From Selaginella moellendorffii (Eukaryota; Streptophyta; Lycopodiopsida; Selaginellales; Selaginellaceae): 64,000 nt of DNA. Position 1 is the first letter of the stretch; the number at the start of each line of letters is the position of its first letter. The notes below the pieces were generated by a model. It was not told where the DNA came from. It searched no databases and saw only the letters and a program-made list of their open reading frames with translations. The position numbers were made by a program, and so were the translations under genes. Where the stretch lies: contig NW_003314305.1 of NCBI RefSeq assembly GCF_000143415.4, forward strand, positions 624,196 through 688,195, given 5' to 3'. This document shows positions 24,243-34,906 of the stretch, in pieces.

Positions 24243-26123
24243 ATGGACAAGAACGAGTGCCTCAAGCTCATCTTGGCGTGCAAATCCCTCCCAGCCGCCA
24301 AGGAGATCGATCGCAAGCTCCAGCCAGACCTAGTTCTTCCCCAAGATCTCTTCCTCCACAACAAGCTCATAGAGATGTATGGCAAATGCGGTAGCGCCCA
24401 CCACGCCCTAGAAATCTTCCACTCCATGTCATACAAGAACTCCTTTACCTGGGATATGACCCTCTTTGCGTGCTCCAGAAATGGGCATCTGGACGATGCC
24501 CAGAGGATATTCCAGGCAATGCCGCGGCACAATGTGGCGTCGTGTACCGCGATGCTTGCAGCATATGCCCACAACGGGCATATTCTCGAGGCCAAGGATG
24601 TCTTTGATTCCATCCAGCAACCCGATCTCGCCGCGTGTAATGCCATGCTGGCGGCATATGCCCAGAACGGGCATGCTGAGCTGGCAAGCGCCCACTTCCG
24701 CCACATGGCCCAATGGGACGTTGTCTCATGGACAACCGTGCTGTCCGCAGTTGCGCAGGAGGGGCATGTCATAGCCGCGAGGGAAATCTTCGATGACATG
24801 CCGTGCCGGAATCTCGTGTCGTGGACGGCCATGATGAACGCCTACGGCAGCACCGGCCAAATGGAGCGCGCCAAGTCGATGTTTGATGACATGGCGCTCC
24901 GGGACCTCGTGACGTGGACTGCCATGGTGGCGGCATATGCCCGGGATGGGCATCCTGACGCGGCAAAGCAAATCTTTTCACAAATGCCAGAGTGGAACAT
25001 GGTATCGTGGTCGGCCCTGCTAAACGCATATTCCCAGTCCGGCGCCACGGAATATGCCAAGACCCTGTTCGAGGAGATGCCGCAGCACAACTTAGTGACG
25101 TGGACGGCGCTGCTGTGCGTATACTCCCAGTCCTGGCATCTGGACGAAGCGCGAGAAATATTCCAGAAAATGCCCGAAAGAGACCAAGTTTCTTGGAACG
25201 CAATGCTGGCAGCATTCTCGCAAAACGGATCAATCAGGGAATCTCAGTCGTGCTTTGATTCAATGCCGCAGCACAACCCAATCTCTTGGAGCTCGCTTCT
25301 CTCAGCATATGCCCAGTCCGGGCATCCCGAAGAATCGAAGAGAATTTTTGAGTCTATGCCGCAGCGAAGCCCCTCGTCCTGGATCTCGATGGTCGTCGCA
25401 TATGCCCAGGCCGGGCACATCGACCACGCACAACATATGTTCGATGCAATGCCGCAGAGAGATCTCGTCGCATGGAACGCGATGCTCGCAGCGCACGCAC
25501 TCAATGGTCGCATCGAAGAAGTCGAGCGATTGTTTGAGCAAATGCCCGATCATGATCTTGTGTCATGGAACGCACTTCTCTCCTCGTATGCCCGGAACGG
25601 GCATATCGCCACGGCCAAGCGCATCTTTGATCGAATGCCCGAGGAGCGCAACCTTGTCTCCTGGAACTCGATGCTTGCCGCTTACACGTACAATGACCAC
25701 TCGAGCGAAGCGCTCGATCTCTTTGCGGAAGGAAACGCGATCTTGCTTGACTCTCCGGATCGTCTCAGCTTCGTCTCGGTGCTCATCGCTTGCAGCCACC
25801 TGGGACGAGTTTTCCTGGCGAAGAGCTACTTTGCGTCGATGAGTGGCGACTTTGGCGTGCGGCCGGCGAGGCAGCACTACCGCTGCATGGTCGATCTCCT
25901 CGGCCGTGCTGGTTTTCTACGTGACGCCGAGAGCCTCGTCGCCACCATGCCGTTTGCTCCCGACTCTCTCGAGTGGAGGAGCTTGCTTGGAGCGTCGAGG
26001 AGCCACAGCGATGTCGATCATGGATCTCGAGCTGCGCAAGGAGTTCTCGATCTGGATCCGCGGGATGGAGCTGGCTACGTCCTCCTGGCCAACACCTTCG
26101 CCCTGCGAGACAAGCAAAGCTAA
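24243..26123 (+). CDS. PPR protein with MP..D.VSWN repeats and an E-type C-terminus (first of tandem pair)
   Basis: Single exon, 626 residues from the ATG at 24243 (MDKNECLKLILACKSLPAAK). An earlier in-frame ATG at 24126 would overlap the divergent PPR start and was not used. Repeats of about 31 residues recur from residue 80: for example MPRHNVASCTAMLAAYAHNG, MAQWDVVSWTTVLSAVAQEG, MPERDQVSWNAMLAAFSQNG and MPDHDLVSWNALLSSYARNG. This is the short S-like motif, nearly uniform, as in lycophyte SS-rich PPR proteins. The end (HYRCMVDLLGRAGFLRDAES..WRSLLGASRSH..LDPRDGAGYVLLANTFA) is an E domain; there is no DYW deaminase. PLS-type proteins select cytidines for organellar RNA editing, so this one would need a DYW partner. 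Stop codon TAA at 26121. Confidence 0.92.
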   Translation: MDKNECLKLILACKSLPAAKEIDRKLQPDLVLPQDLFLHNKLIEMYGKCGSAHHALEIFHSMSYKNSFTWDMTLFACSRNGHLDDAQRIFQAMPRHNVASCTAMLAAYAHNGHILEAKDVFDSIQQPDLAACNAMLAAYAQNGHAELASAHFRHMAQWDVVSWTTVLSAVAQEGHVIAAREIFDDMPCRNLVSWTAMMNAYGSTGQMERAKSMFDDMALRDLVTWTAMVAAYARDGHPDAAKQIFSQMPEWNMVSWSALLNAYSQSGATEYAKTLFEEMPQHNLVTWTALLCVYSQSWHLDEAREIFQKMPERDQVSWNAMLAAFSQNGSIRESQSCFDSMPQHNPISWSSLLSAYAQSGHPEESKRIFESMPQRSPSSWISMVVAYAQAGHIDHAQHMFDAMPQRDLVAWNAMLAAHALNGRIEEVERLFEQMPDHDLVSWNALLSSYARNGHIATAKRIFDRMPEERNLVSWNSMLAAYTYNDHSSEALDLFAEGNAILLDSPDRLSFVSVLIACSHLGRVFLAKSYFASMSGDFGVRPARQHYRCMVDLLGRAGFLRDAESLVATMPFAPDSLEWRSLLGASRSHSDVDHGSRAAQGVLDLDPRDGAGYVLLANTFALRDKQS

Positions 26124-26159
26124 GTTACAACGTTTTCTTTCATCCATACCTGTGAATGA

Positions 26160-27836
26160 ATGGATCGAAAGGAGTGTCTCGAGCTCATTGAGTCTTGCCG
26201 GACGCTTCCCAAGGCCCGGGAGCTCCACGCTCGGATTCTCTCCAGCGGAGCCAGCCTCAGCTCCGACACTCTCATTCTCAACAAGCTCATCGAGATGTTC
26301 GGTGCTTGCGGCAGCATAGAGGACGCTTCCAAGATCTTCGCGTCCATGAACAACTCCAGGAACTCCTACTCTTGGGATTTTATGCTGGCCATCTTCTGCA
26401 GGAGCGGTGGAGCTGCAAATCTCTCCCGAGCCAAAGAACTTTACGACCAAATGCCGTCTCGGAGTTTGGTGGCCTCCACAACTATGCTGCTCGCGTATGC
26501 CCAGAACGGGCATATCGAAGAATCCAAAAAGGTCTTCGAAGGAATGCCGGGGAGGGACGTGATCTCCTGGAATGCCATGCTAGCTGCTTTCTCCGGTGCT
26601 GGAAGCCTGGAAGAGATGGAGCGAGTGTTTGCTGGTATGCCCGAGCCGGACTTGGTTTCATGGACCACCTTGCTCGCTGCGTATGCCCAGAGCGGGATCA
26701 CCATAGCCGCCAAGAAAACTTTCGATGCTATGCCACAGCTGAATCTCGTTGCCTGGAATTCACTCCTGTCAGCCTATGGAAAGGGTGGTCAGATAGAAAA
26801 CGCGAGAAGTACCTTTGAGGAGATGCCCGAGAGAGACCTCATCTCTTGGAACTCCATTCTTGGCGCTTGTGCCCAGATTGGTCATACCAAAGAAGCAAAC
26901 GTCGTCTTTGCTGAGATGCCAAGGCGAGATCTGATATCCTGGACCACCATGCTCGTTGGTTATACCCAGCAGGAGAACTTAGCAGCGGCAAACCGAGTTT
27001 TCCAGAAAATGCCCCAGCATGATCTTGTTTCTTGCACCACTGTTCTTGCCGCAAATGCCCGAAACGGTCATCTGGAGAAATCGAAGCACCTGTTTGATCA
27101 AATGCCGCAGCGTGATGTGGTCTCCTGGAACGTCCTGCTGACAATGTACGGTGAGCATGAGCTCGCAAACGAAGCAAAGAAAATCTTCAAAGACATGCCG
27201 TACCATAGTCTCGCTTCCTGGAACTCACTCCTCTCGGCTCATCTCGTCGAGGGAGATTTCTACTCCGCCAGCCAGCTCTTTTCCCAAATGCCGCTCAAGG
27301 ATTCCATATCCTGGACGACGATGCTACCTGCTCACGCCGGGAGAAACGATCGTCGCCTAGACACCACCAAGAAGCTGTTTGATACGATCCCATCACCGAG
27401 TCTGGTTTCCTGGAGTGTCCTGCTCAGCCTCTGTGCCCGGGAGAGGAACACGTTCCATTTCTTCCATGCGATGAAGCTTGTAGATGTTCCAGACGAGGCT
27501 TGCTTTCTCTCTGTCCTGCTCGCTTTCAGTCACGCCGGGGAAGTGTCCGAGTGTAGAGCCAACTTTATGTCGATGATCTCGGACTTTGGCATCCGGCCCA
27601 CCAAGCAACACTACTGGTGTATGATCGATGTTCTCGGGCGGGCGGGACGCTTGGTTGATGCTCGAGATCTCATCCTCTGCATGCCTTACATGCCAGATGC
27701 GTCCGAGTGGCGATGCCTCCTTGCTGCCTGCAGGAGCCACAGAAACTATGAGGACGGAGCACTAGCTGCAAAGATGGTCAAGCAACTCGGCAAGCAAGAT
27801 GCAGTAACTTACGTGTTCCTGGCAGGCAGCAAATGA
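26160..27836 (+). CDS. PPR protein, tandem paralogue of the preceding gene
   Basis: Single exon, 558 residues, starting MDRKECLELIESCRTLPKAR, colinear with MDKNECLKLILACKSLPAAK of the upstream gene. Uniform repeats such as MPGRDVISWNAMLAAFSGAG, MPERDLISWNSILGACAQIG and MPQRDVVSWNVLLTMYGEHE. E-type end: HYWCMIDVLGRAGRLVDARD, EWRCLLAACRSH, and a truncated last segment AVTYVFLAGSK. No DYW domain. It starts 36 bp after the stop of its neighbour and in the same frame, with a TGA immediately before its ATG, so the two are separate frames by sequence; a shared transcript or a mis-called gene boundary remains possible. No introns. Confidence 0.92.
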   Translation: MDRKECLELIESCRTLPKARELHARILSSGASLSSDTLILNKLIEMFGACGSIEDASKIFASMNNSRNSYSWDFMLAIFCRSGGAANLSRAKELYDQMPSRSLVASTTMLLAYAQNGHIEESKKVFEGMPGRDVISWNAMLAAFSGAGSLEEMERVFAGMPEPDLVSWTTLLAAYAQSGITIAAKKTFDAMPQLNLVAWNSLLSAYGKGGQIENARSTFEEMPERDLISWNSILGACAQIGHTKEANVVFAEMPRRDLISWTTMLVGYTQQENLAAANRVFQKMPQHDLVSCTTVLAANARNGHLEKSKHLFDQMPQRDVVSWNVLLTMYGEHELANEAKKIFKDMPYHSLASWNSLLSAHLVEGDFYSASQLFSQMPLKDSISWTTMLPAHAGRNDRRLDTTKKLFDTIPSPSLVSWSVLLSLCARERNTFHFFHAMKLVDVPDEACFLSVLLAFSHAGEVSECRANFMSMISDFGIRPTKQHYWCMIDVLGRAGRLVDARDLILCMPYMPDASEWRCLLAACRSHRNYEDGALAAKMVKQLGKQDAVTYVFLAGSK

Positions 27837-27879
27837 ATGAAACTTGTGAGAGCGAAAACGTACCTTGGTAGCTTTCACG

Positions 27880-28107
27880 GTGCTGCTGTTGACAAACTTA
27901 GGCGGAACTGAACTCTGCGAGCCACTTCTCGTGCCTTTCAATGTCTACCTTCGTACACTTCTTGAGATCTTGGACAGTGCCTCCTCAAAATCGCACATCG
28001 CATTTTCATGTTCTTTATCTCGTCCCTTGTCTTTGCAGCAATCTTTGACCGCATGCCATTCATGGATGCGTCTCGACAGATGTTCGTCAGGTCGTCTCCA
28101 CTGTAGC
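27880..28107 (-). pseudogene. Katanin p60 ATPase C-terminal pseudogene fragment
   Basis: Minus strand reads YSGDDLTNICRDASMNGMRS then KIAAKTRDEIKNM, a small deletion and frame loss, then CDFEEALSKISRSV, another single-base shift, and VDIERHEKWLAEFSSA followed by a stop. These are the conserved C-terminal AAA and VPS4-type segments of the katanin p60 subunit (microtubule severing). Only about 75 codons remain, with at least two frameshifts and no upstream AAA core, so it is a dead fragment. Confidence 0.8.
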
Positions 28108-28129
28108 CTTCTGTTCATTAGGTTACTTA

Positions 28130-31100
28130 TTTGATATTAACATCTGCAGCCATATGGTGATACCAGGCATTGGAATAAAACAGGACTGAAAGTGCTCTTG
28201 TGAGTCTATACCTTCACGATCTTTAAGTTTATTCAAATTAATTCCCATCTGATTTCGTGGTTGGAAGAAATCCTTTACTCCAGCTAAGGTTGTCTGGAAA
28301 AAATCAAGCATCCAGAGAGGTCAAACCATGGTCCTCAAGCAGTCGTTTGTCTTGGGACACAAACCACAGGAATATTTTGAGATTATTTTATGGCCTCATT
28401 AAAGGTTAGCTTAAAGTTTGCTTCATTTATATCTAGTAGATCTTTGATATAGATCCTGATGTATCATTAATGATGATGGCTATAACAAAAAAGAAAAGAC
28501 TCTTGATAATGTTATCATGTGGCAAAAATGCTAAATTACTAAAGTTTAAAGCAACATTAAAAAGGTTAAAGATTTTACCAATTTTATTAAGGATTTCCAA
28601 ATCAACCTTTAAAAGGCATTCCAGCTTTAAATCCCACAGATTATAAAATATTTTCAGAATATTCTTGTGGTTTATGTTATTCTTTTCTCCCTCATGAACC
28701 AGCCATGAACAGTAGTCTTGAGAAGCTAAATGAACCTTATAGAAGGGAGTTTGAGGCAATACAACCATGAAGAAAAGATGTGCAAATAGCAATACCAACA
28801 TTGTAATAAACAGCCACAAAAGAAATAAATTAATACAGTCATAGAAATAAAAGAATGAGAATAAAACAAATGGCTCAAATTATATAATAATACAGCTATA
28901 GGACTCAATTCTCCCCTTCTTGAGGAATGTCATTCAACACTTGAAAGCACTCTCTTTATGTCATCTTTAGTTTCCCACATAGCTTCATCTATAAAATATC
29001 CATTCCACTAAACAAACAATTTTTAACTTGTCTTTTAATGTGTTTTCAGCAATTTTTGAGCAAAAATATTAGCTACACCAGCCTTTTTAGCATCAATCTC
29101 TAAGACCTAGATGATGAACTAATCCACGACATCACCAAAATGTAAACATGCTTCAAATTTGCTCACATGGAACATTGAATGAATCTTTAAACTATCTAAC
29201 AAGTCCAAAGTGTAAGCAAGATCTCTCACATGCTGCAAAATTATCTAAAGCCCACAATACTATGAAGAAAACCTGAAGATGATGTGAAGAGAGTGTTTTC
29301 AAATTTTAGTTATGACTTAGATGATATTCCCAAGAAAGGGGACAATTGAATTCTAAAGCCGTATTGTTATATAATTTGAGTTGTTTGTTATATTCTCATT
29401 CTTTTATTTTCATAATTGTATTGTTATGTGAGAAATCTATATTGCTTTGACCTTTTGTCGCAATATTAATGTTGCTATTTGCACATCTTTTTTCTATGGT
29501 TGTATTGCATTAAACTCCTTTTATGCAAAACTTATATAGGTTCTCAAAGTTGTCATTCATGAAGGAGAAATATTCTAAGAATATTTTATGACCTGTGGGA
29601 TTTATGGTTAAGCAGATCAATTAGGCCATTTCCAGTACATTTGTCTAGGGCGTAGGACTATCCATTCAGTAACCCAGTATCAATCACAACCAAAATGATA
29701 TCTCCAAACATTTCCAATGTCACCTCTTATGGTTTAGGTGTCCAAGGGGTACTTATATCATGGAAGATGAGGATTATCGCTAGCTCTATCTCTCATTTTT
29801 GTAAAGGTACAAAGCTAAGATTTAAGAATGAAATGAGGTTGTAAATGCATCTAAAGTAATCTTAGGATAGGTTTTTGCACTCTTCTATCTAATTAATACT
29901 ACTGGTGGTATTGTCCTTGAGATTGATAATCTTATTGAGTGCTTCGTGGCAAATAGATTCCATCGATTTGCACTAAGACAATTTATCCTTCGTAGTCTAG
30001 ACTAGATTATTTTGACTGGCCCATTAACACCAGTACAAACAGTGTTTAACATTCTCTTTAACATTTGGAGAGAACTGGCCAATCACCCACCACATCTTGA
30101 TGATTTGGCAAACTTAGACTGGGAATAGAAATTTCTATCCTTTACTCAATGCATTCCACTTTTTAGGCATTTTATTGAAACATAATAGATTCAATTTCTA
30201 TGCCTTTTTGGATAGAGAACAACAAAAGAACATGTTCCCTAAACTTACCATGAATTCTTTGGTTGCACTTAGAACAAATAGCATAAGTGAACCATTAATT
30301 AGATTTGTGTTCTATTTGACAATTGGAAAATACAACACAAATTTCATATTCCCACAATAGGACAAACTCCATGGTTTGATAATAAAGGATTTTTTTTAAA
30401 AAAAGTCTTGTTTACAGAAAACTCTATTATCCCATCAACATGATATGGGACATATGAGTAGACGTAGTATGGTAAAAAACAAAACTTTGGATTCTTTGCA
30501 GAATCTTGCGTTGAGAAACATGCTGTTTGGCTAGGCAAACCTAATTACAAGTTATATTTCTTCGACTTCATGGCCATGGAAAAGGTATGAAGCAATAGGG
30601 AAAACCTTAACATTAGGGTTTTTAGCTTGTATCTGCCATTGCTGCATTCTCCAGGAGTGCATCCACAAGTAGAGCAAGTGGGCAACTGCAAGGTTGTGCA
30701 CTGGCACAACCACGTGCATTCCTCGCCCACACCAGGATCAACAGCTACTTTGTTGTGCATCACAAGAATGAGTAGTGCTAATGAAGTGTTTGTTTGGGTC
30801 TAGCTCAAAACGAGCTCACACCCACTACTAAGGTCGCAAGGAATCTTACTACCACTTTCTTGGCTGCACAAAAATAGGTACAAATGATTCAGTTTCTACA
30901 TTTCTCTTCACCCCCAGCCTGTAAGAACTCTTTATGGCCAAAGCACCAAAACTTAATTCGGCAACACAAGGGGCTTTTATAGACTCTACTTAGGTAGTGT
31001 TTGTGATATTGACTGATCCAATATCTAATTGCCCCCATAGAAAAAAGACAAAATGATAGTGACTGGACTAGATGGTGAAATTCATAAGGCAACGAAAAGC

Positions 31101-32141
31101 AATAAAGTTGAGCATGTTCTCTAGATTTAGTCCTTGAAAGTCACTTGTGATTTGCAGCTCGGACATGTACCTGAGTACATTGGCTCACGAGCATCAGTCA
31201 TGCAAGTAGGGTAATTAGAATCTTGATGGATGTACATCGAGATTTGGAATGGAAGTGATTTGCACTTATTGTATTTTGTTGTTAGAAAAGTATCATCAAC
31301 CCATATGATTTGGATTTGAAGGCTCAAGAAATGAGCTGACAGATTTATGAGTAAGCCATTAGTGCCAATAAATGGATTTTCCATCTCATTTTGCATGGCA
31401 AGGAATCATAGTGGATATATCTAGAATGGATTTCCTTTTGATTTGATTTGATTAAAGTCAAGGAAGCGGAGGATCATAGGATTGTTCATCGATACAAGAT
31501 CATCCATGTACCTAAATGTATATTTGAAAAGGCAGAGTAAATCATATCTGCCTAATCATGCAAGTCGAGTAAGAAAATTCTACTCAAAGTAAAAAAGGTA
31601 CAAATTACACCACAAAGATGAGCATGAGAAACCCATAGGGATTCCTCAAACCTATCTCTATACTCTGTTCCCCAAGTAGATGATGAAGTTGTTTAGTTTG
31701 ATGACTTTCATTAGTTTCATTTTGGTAGCTTTTACGAATGAGTAGTGTAGAGGTTTCTATTCAGCCTCAAATTTGCCATTCTTATTTTGGATCAGAAAAA
31801 AAAAGGTCTTTTTGGAGGTGATTTTGGTGTGCGAAAGCTAAGTTGACAAGATGTGTCATAGGCATCATAAGGCCTTGGCTCCCTTCAAGGGAAATTATTT
31901 CACAGCACTTGGTTATATCTCTAGTATAGATCATTGTGATTCTATTAAGGGAATTTATTGTAAATTCTTGTGTAGATCCGAGTATTTAGCATGTGCTTAT
32001 TTTTCCTCTAAAGAACTTTGCCTTTTAGGATAGCTGTTAGGATTATTGTGATTTCCAAGAAAACACATCCATCCACATTTATTAACCAGTGCATCTTGTT
32101 TTTATGCACTTTGTAGATTTCCATAAATATGGGAGATTTGG
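28130..32141. mobile_element. Decayed RT-bearing retroelement sequence, copy A left part
   Basis: AT-rich, no intact genes. Minus-strand remnants include LASQDYCSWLVHEGEKNNIN (28820-28434 region) and MQNEMENPFIGTNGLLINLS (31396-31127), the latter part of the RT-bearing protein also seen in copy B. Sub-segments are repeated: 28620-28900 matches 29400-29620 in inverted orientation; 29590-30380 matches 37270-38400 inverted; 30540-31200 matches 36660-37260 directly; 31210-32141 matches 38410-39390 directly. All frames are broken. The chromosome-like continuity resumes at 34902 after a later insertion. Confidence 0.65.
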
Positions 32142-32430
32142 TGTAGTGCACCTGAATTTGGAGCCGAACTCCAAACCCGTTGCACTACGAAACGAGGGTC
32201 CGTTACAATCCCACAAGCACCAACTCCCCGTATCCAGCACTTGCATGCAAAATGGTGTTAGACAGAGTCTGGCACAATTTTGGCATACCGGTGGCCTAAC
32301 GCGAGGAGGAGGGTACCCCACCGACTAGAGTAGCGTGGAGCTTGGGCTTAGACCCAAGCCGGACACAGAACAAGGAGCGACACAGTTCAACGGGAGCCAA
32401 ACTAATATCTCAGGTGGTCGGACATGCATT

Positions 32431-33492
32431 CCAACCACTATCCCTATTATATATTTGGAACCCCCTACAGCCCCCCCCCCCCCCCTCCCCTTAGGGAACA
32501 CACGCTTTGGGCTTTCACCCCAAGCCTCCCTTAGTCCTTAGTATCAGGAGTTAGTCTTTGGGACAAGCTCGAAACTTACTAAATATGGAATGGCACTAGT
32601 GTGAGACACAAAATCCCTAGGCCCCAAAGTGGAGCCGGAAGGGCGCCACGTGGTAGTGGCCGAAGTGAGAGCCAAACAAGCGTAACACGTTTGGACCAAA
32701 AGCTCCGACTTGAAAAGTCAAGAGCGGGAGTGGAACTCCCAACGAAGTGCTCGAGGAACGAGCACGAAGCGAGCAAAAAGCGAGGCTCCAAAAAGGGACC
32801 CAAAAGGACCAACACATGACATGTGGAAGTGTCCGAGATGGACTCGAGTTGGAGTCCGAAGTGGAGTCCGAGATGGACCCGAGTTGGAGTCCGAAGTGGA
32901 GTCCGAGATGGACCCGAGTTGGAGTCCGAAGTGGAGTCCGAGGTGGACCCGAGTTGGAGTCCGAAGTGGAGTCCGAGATGGACCCGACATGGAGTCCAAG
33001 ATGGACCCGAGATGGAGTCCGAGATGGACCCGAGAAGGAGTCCGAGATGGAGTCCGAGATGGACCCGAGATGGAGTCCGAGATGGACCCGAGATGGAGTC
33101 CGAGAAGGAGTCCGAGATGGACCGAGACGGAGTCCGATATGGAGTCTGAGATGGACCCAAGATGGGGTCCTAGATGGAGTCCGAGATGGACCGAGACGGA
33201 GTCCGATATGGAGTCCGAGATGGACCCGAGATGGGGTCTGAGATGGAGTCCGAGATGGACCCGAGATGGAGTCCGAGATGGAACCGAGACCGAGACCGAG
33301 ACCGAGACCGAGTCCGAGTCCGAAACCGGGACCGAGTCCGAGTCCGAGTCCGAGTTCGAGCCCGAGTCCGAGTCCGAATACTAATACAGGCAGTTGGGTG
33401 AAAGCCCAAAGCGATCGTCCCTCAGGGGGGGGGGGGGGGGGGGGGGCCTCCCGGGGGTTCCCAAAATTTAATAGGGAGAGGGGGGGGGTTGG
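32431..33492. repeat. Inverted repeats of about 95 bp flanking a minisatellite, with C- and G-homopolymers
   Basis: Left arm 32431-32522 and right arm 33395-33492 are imperfect reverse complements. They share CCAACC..CCCTATTA, TTTGGAACCCCC, a C-run (15 C at 32471-32485, opposite about 22 G at 33425-33446) and the exact CGCTTTGGGCTTTCACCC at 32502-32519 (complement at about 33398). The enclosed 0.9 kb includes the minisatellite. This could be a nested foldback-like element or a folded region of the LTR. Confidence 0.65.
32830..33380 (+). repeat. Minisatellite with GAGTCCGAGATGGACCC-type unit
   Basis: About 550 bp of degenerate direct repeats built from GAGTCCGA(G/A), GATGGACCC and GAGTTGGAGT/GAGATGGAGT blocks, giving 17-, 18- and 35-bp higher-order units, grading at the end into CCGAGA and CCGAGT hexamers. 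Because the unit lacks stop codons in several frames, it produces long apparent ORFs on both strands. Confidence 0.85.
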
Positions 33493-34906
33493 ACCCCCGG
33501 GGACCCCGGAAGGGCTTTTTTGGCCCCGGAAGGACCCTTTTGGTCCCGGAAGGCCATCCCCCGGGTTGGGGGATGAGCTGACCCCTGGGAAGTCCAAGAC
33601 TAGAGTGAATACGGACCGACAAGCGGGGTAGCTTGGTGAAGTGTTCAAGAGCCGGCTCTAGTTCCCCCGGGAGATCGACTGGCCGATGCTCCCAATCCAA
33701 GTGTGGGTGGCACTACCTACTTGGATACCTGGTGTGGCTCAACGGAACCCGCTCTAAGCCCATGGCTAGAGCACCCAAGGGCAGAAGGCGAGGAGAGTAC
33801 CCAGGTGGCACGCATAAGGCCACGGTGTTCCGAAATGTTATCCCAAAGGCCCAGACTGTGGAAAGGAAGAGGAGCAGTCCTCTGGGGTAGTGACCAAGGA
33901 CACAGTCGTGTGGTGAGGAAGTCCCAGAGGACCGTGGGACTTAGTGGTCGGGCCTGTGGGTCTCACTCCAGTGGCAGTGTTGGCAAACACGGCCAGGGGC
34001 AGAAAGGGACTTAGTGGGGACTGACAGAGGGATATTGGGGAAGGCTATTCCCCTTGTCGGTGGGCATCCTAAGGATGCTAAGGAGTGGATCTGAGATGAC
34101 CATTCACAGATGGTTTGCCTAGTCTTGGAGAGCCAAGACGGTGATGCAAGTGGTATTGGACTACCAGTGTGGCAAAGGTGATTGGGCATGGCCTTAGCGT
34201 AACGGGCTGCTATGTCGGTGGTACCTTTGAGTGTCGGTCATGGGATCGGACACGTGGAGCACTTGGACCAAGTGCAAATGTTGAGTGGCATGGATGCCAT
34301 TCTCGGGGCTAGCAAGTCCCAAGTCCTGGATTGGACTTATGGAGGTTGTGAATGAGACTCCTCCAAGTGGTCAGAGGTGTGGTTAAGTGACTAAAGTAGA
34401 ATGGAAAATTTAGTCGCTTACAGCTAGATTGCGAATTTGGACACGGGACGAACACCATTGTGTTCAAGCCAATCTCTACATTCCGTAGATATGCTAAATA
34501 AGCAAATCTAGACACTTTCCATAATTAGCATTTGGAACCGAAATAAGACTAACACTAAAGGCATGATAGCGAGGGTGTTTGGCAGACACGGTAAACTATC
34601 ATTTAGTGATATTGAGGGACTAGTCTCAATATGTGGGGGTTCTTGATACTAGCAAGTGCAAGCCAATGACAGGAGTTTCTCAAATTAGGCCGAGTATGCT
34701 TAGCAAGAAACACATAAGGTTCCTACCTTATGTTTATCCGATTTAAGTACATGGTTATTGACCAGTTTCTCAATTAGCTCAAGTGGGAACAATAAAGGGA
34801 ACCAACTGTACCGACCTTTTGCCGTCATGGTAGTAAGGAAAGAGTGTCCATAAGGACTGGCCAACAAATATCTTTCGATACCCGAAGTCACATTTGCGAC
34901 ATTTGG

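Larger units (their letters stand above)
32137..34906. mobile_element. 2760-bp TG..CA insertion with 5-bp target duplication (solo LTR or non-autonomous LTR element)
   Basis: The insertion is 32142-34901, starting TGTAGTGCACC and ending TTGCGACA, flanked by TTTGG at 32137-32141 and 34902-34906. The diverged paralogous copy near 39385-39395 shows the uninterrupted flank (GGAGATCTAGTTATTGAGG), so the empty site is visible. TG..CA ends and a 5-bp duplication are the signature of LTR retrotransposons. I find no second LTR, gag or pol inside, which favours a long solo LTR or a non-autonomous element. It contains a minisatellite with flanking inverted repeats, C- and G-runs, and a TATATAT at about 32447. 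Open frames in the minisatellite are compositional. Confidence 0.7.

Noticed and set aside
25917-26513. Long minus-strand ORFs across the PPR genes (for example 198 codons)
   Set aside because: Antisense shadows of GC-rich repeated coding sequence; codon pattern and repeats belong to the plus-strand PPR frames.
32617-33648. Long ORFs on both strands (up to 343 codons) with Gly-Leu, Glu-Ser-Asp and Pro-Arg repeats
   Set aside because: They lie in the minisatellite, whose unit lacks stops in several frames. Overlapping ORFs on both strands with the same repeat period are compositional, not genes.
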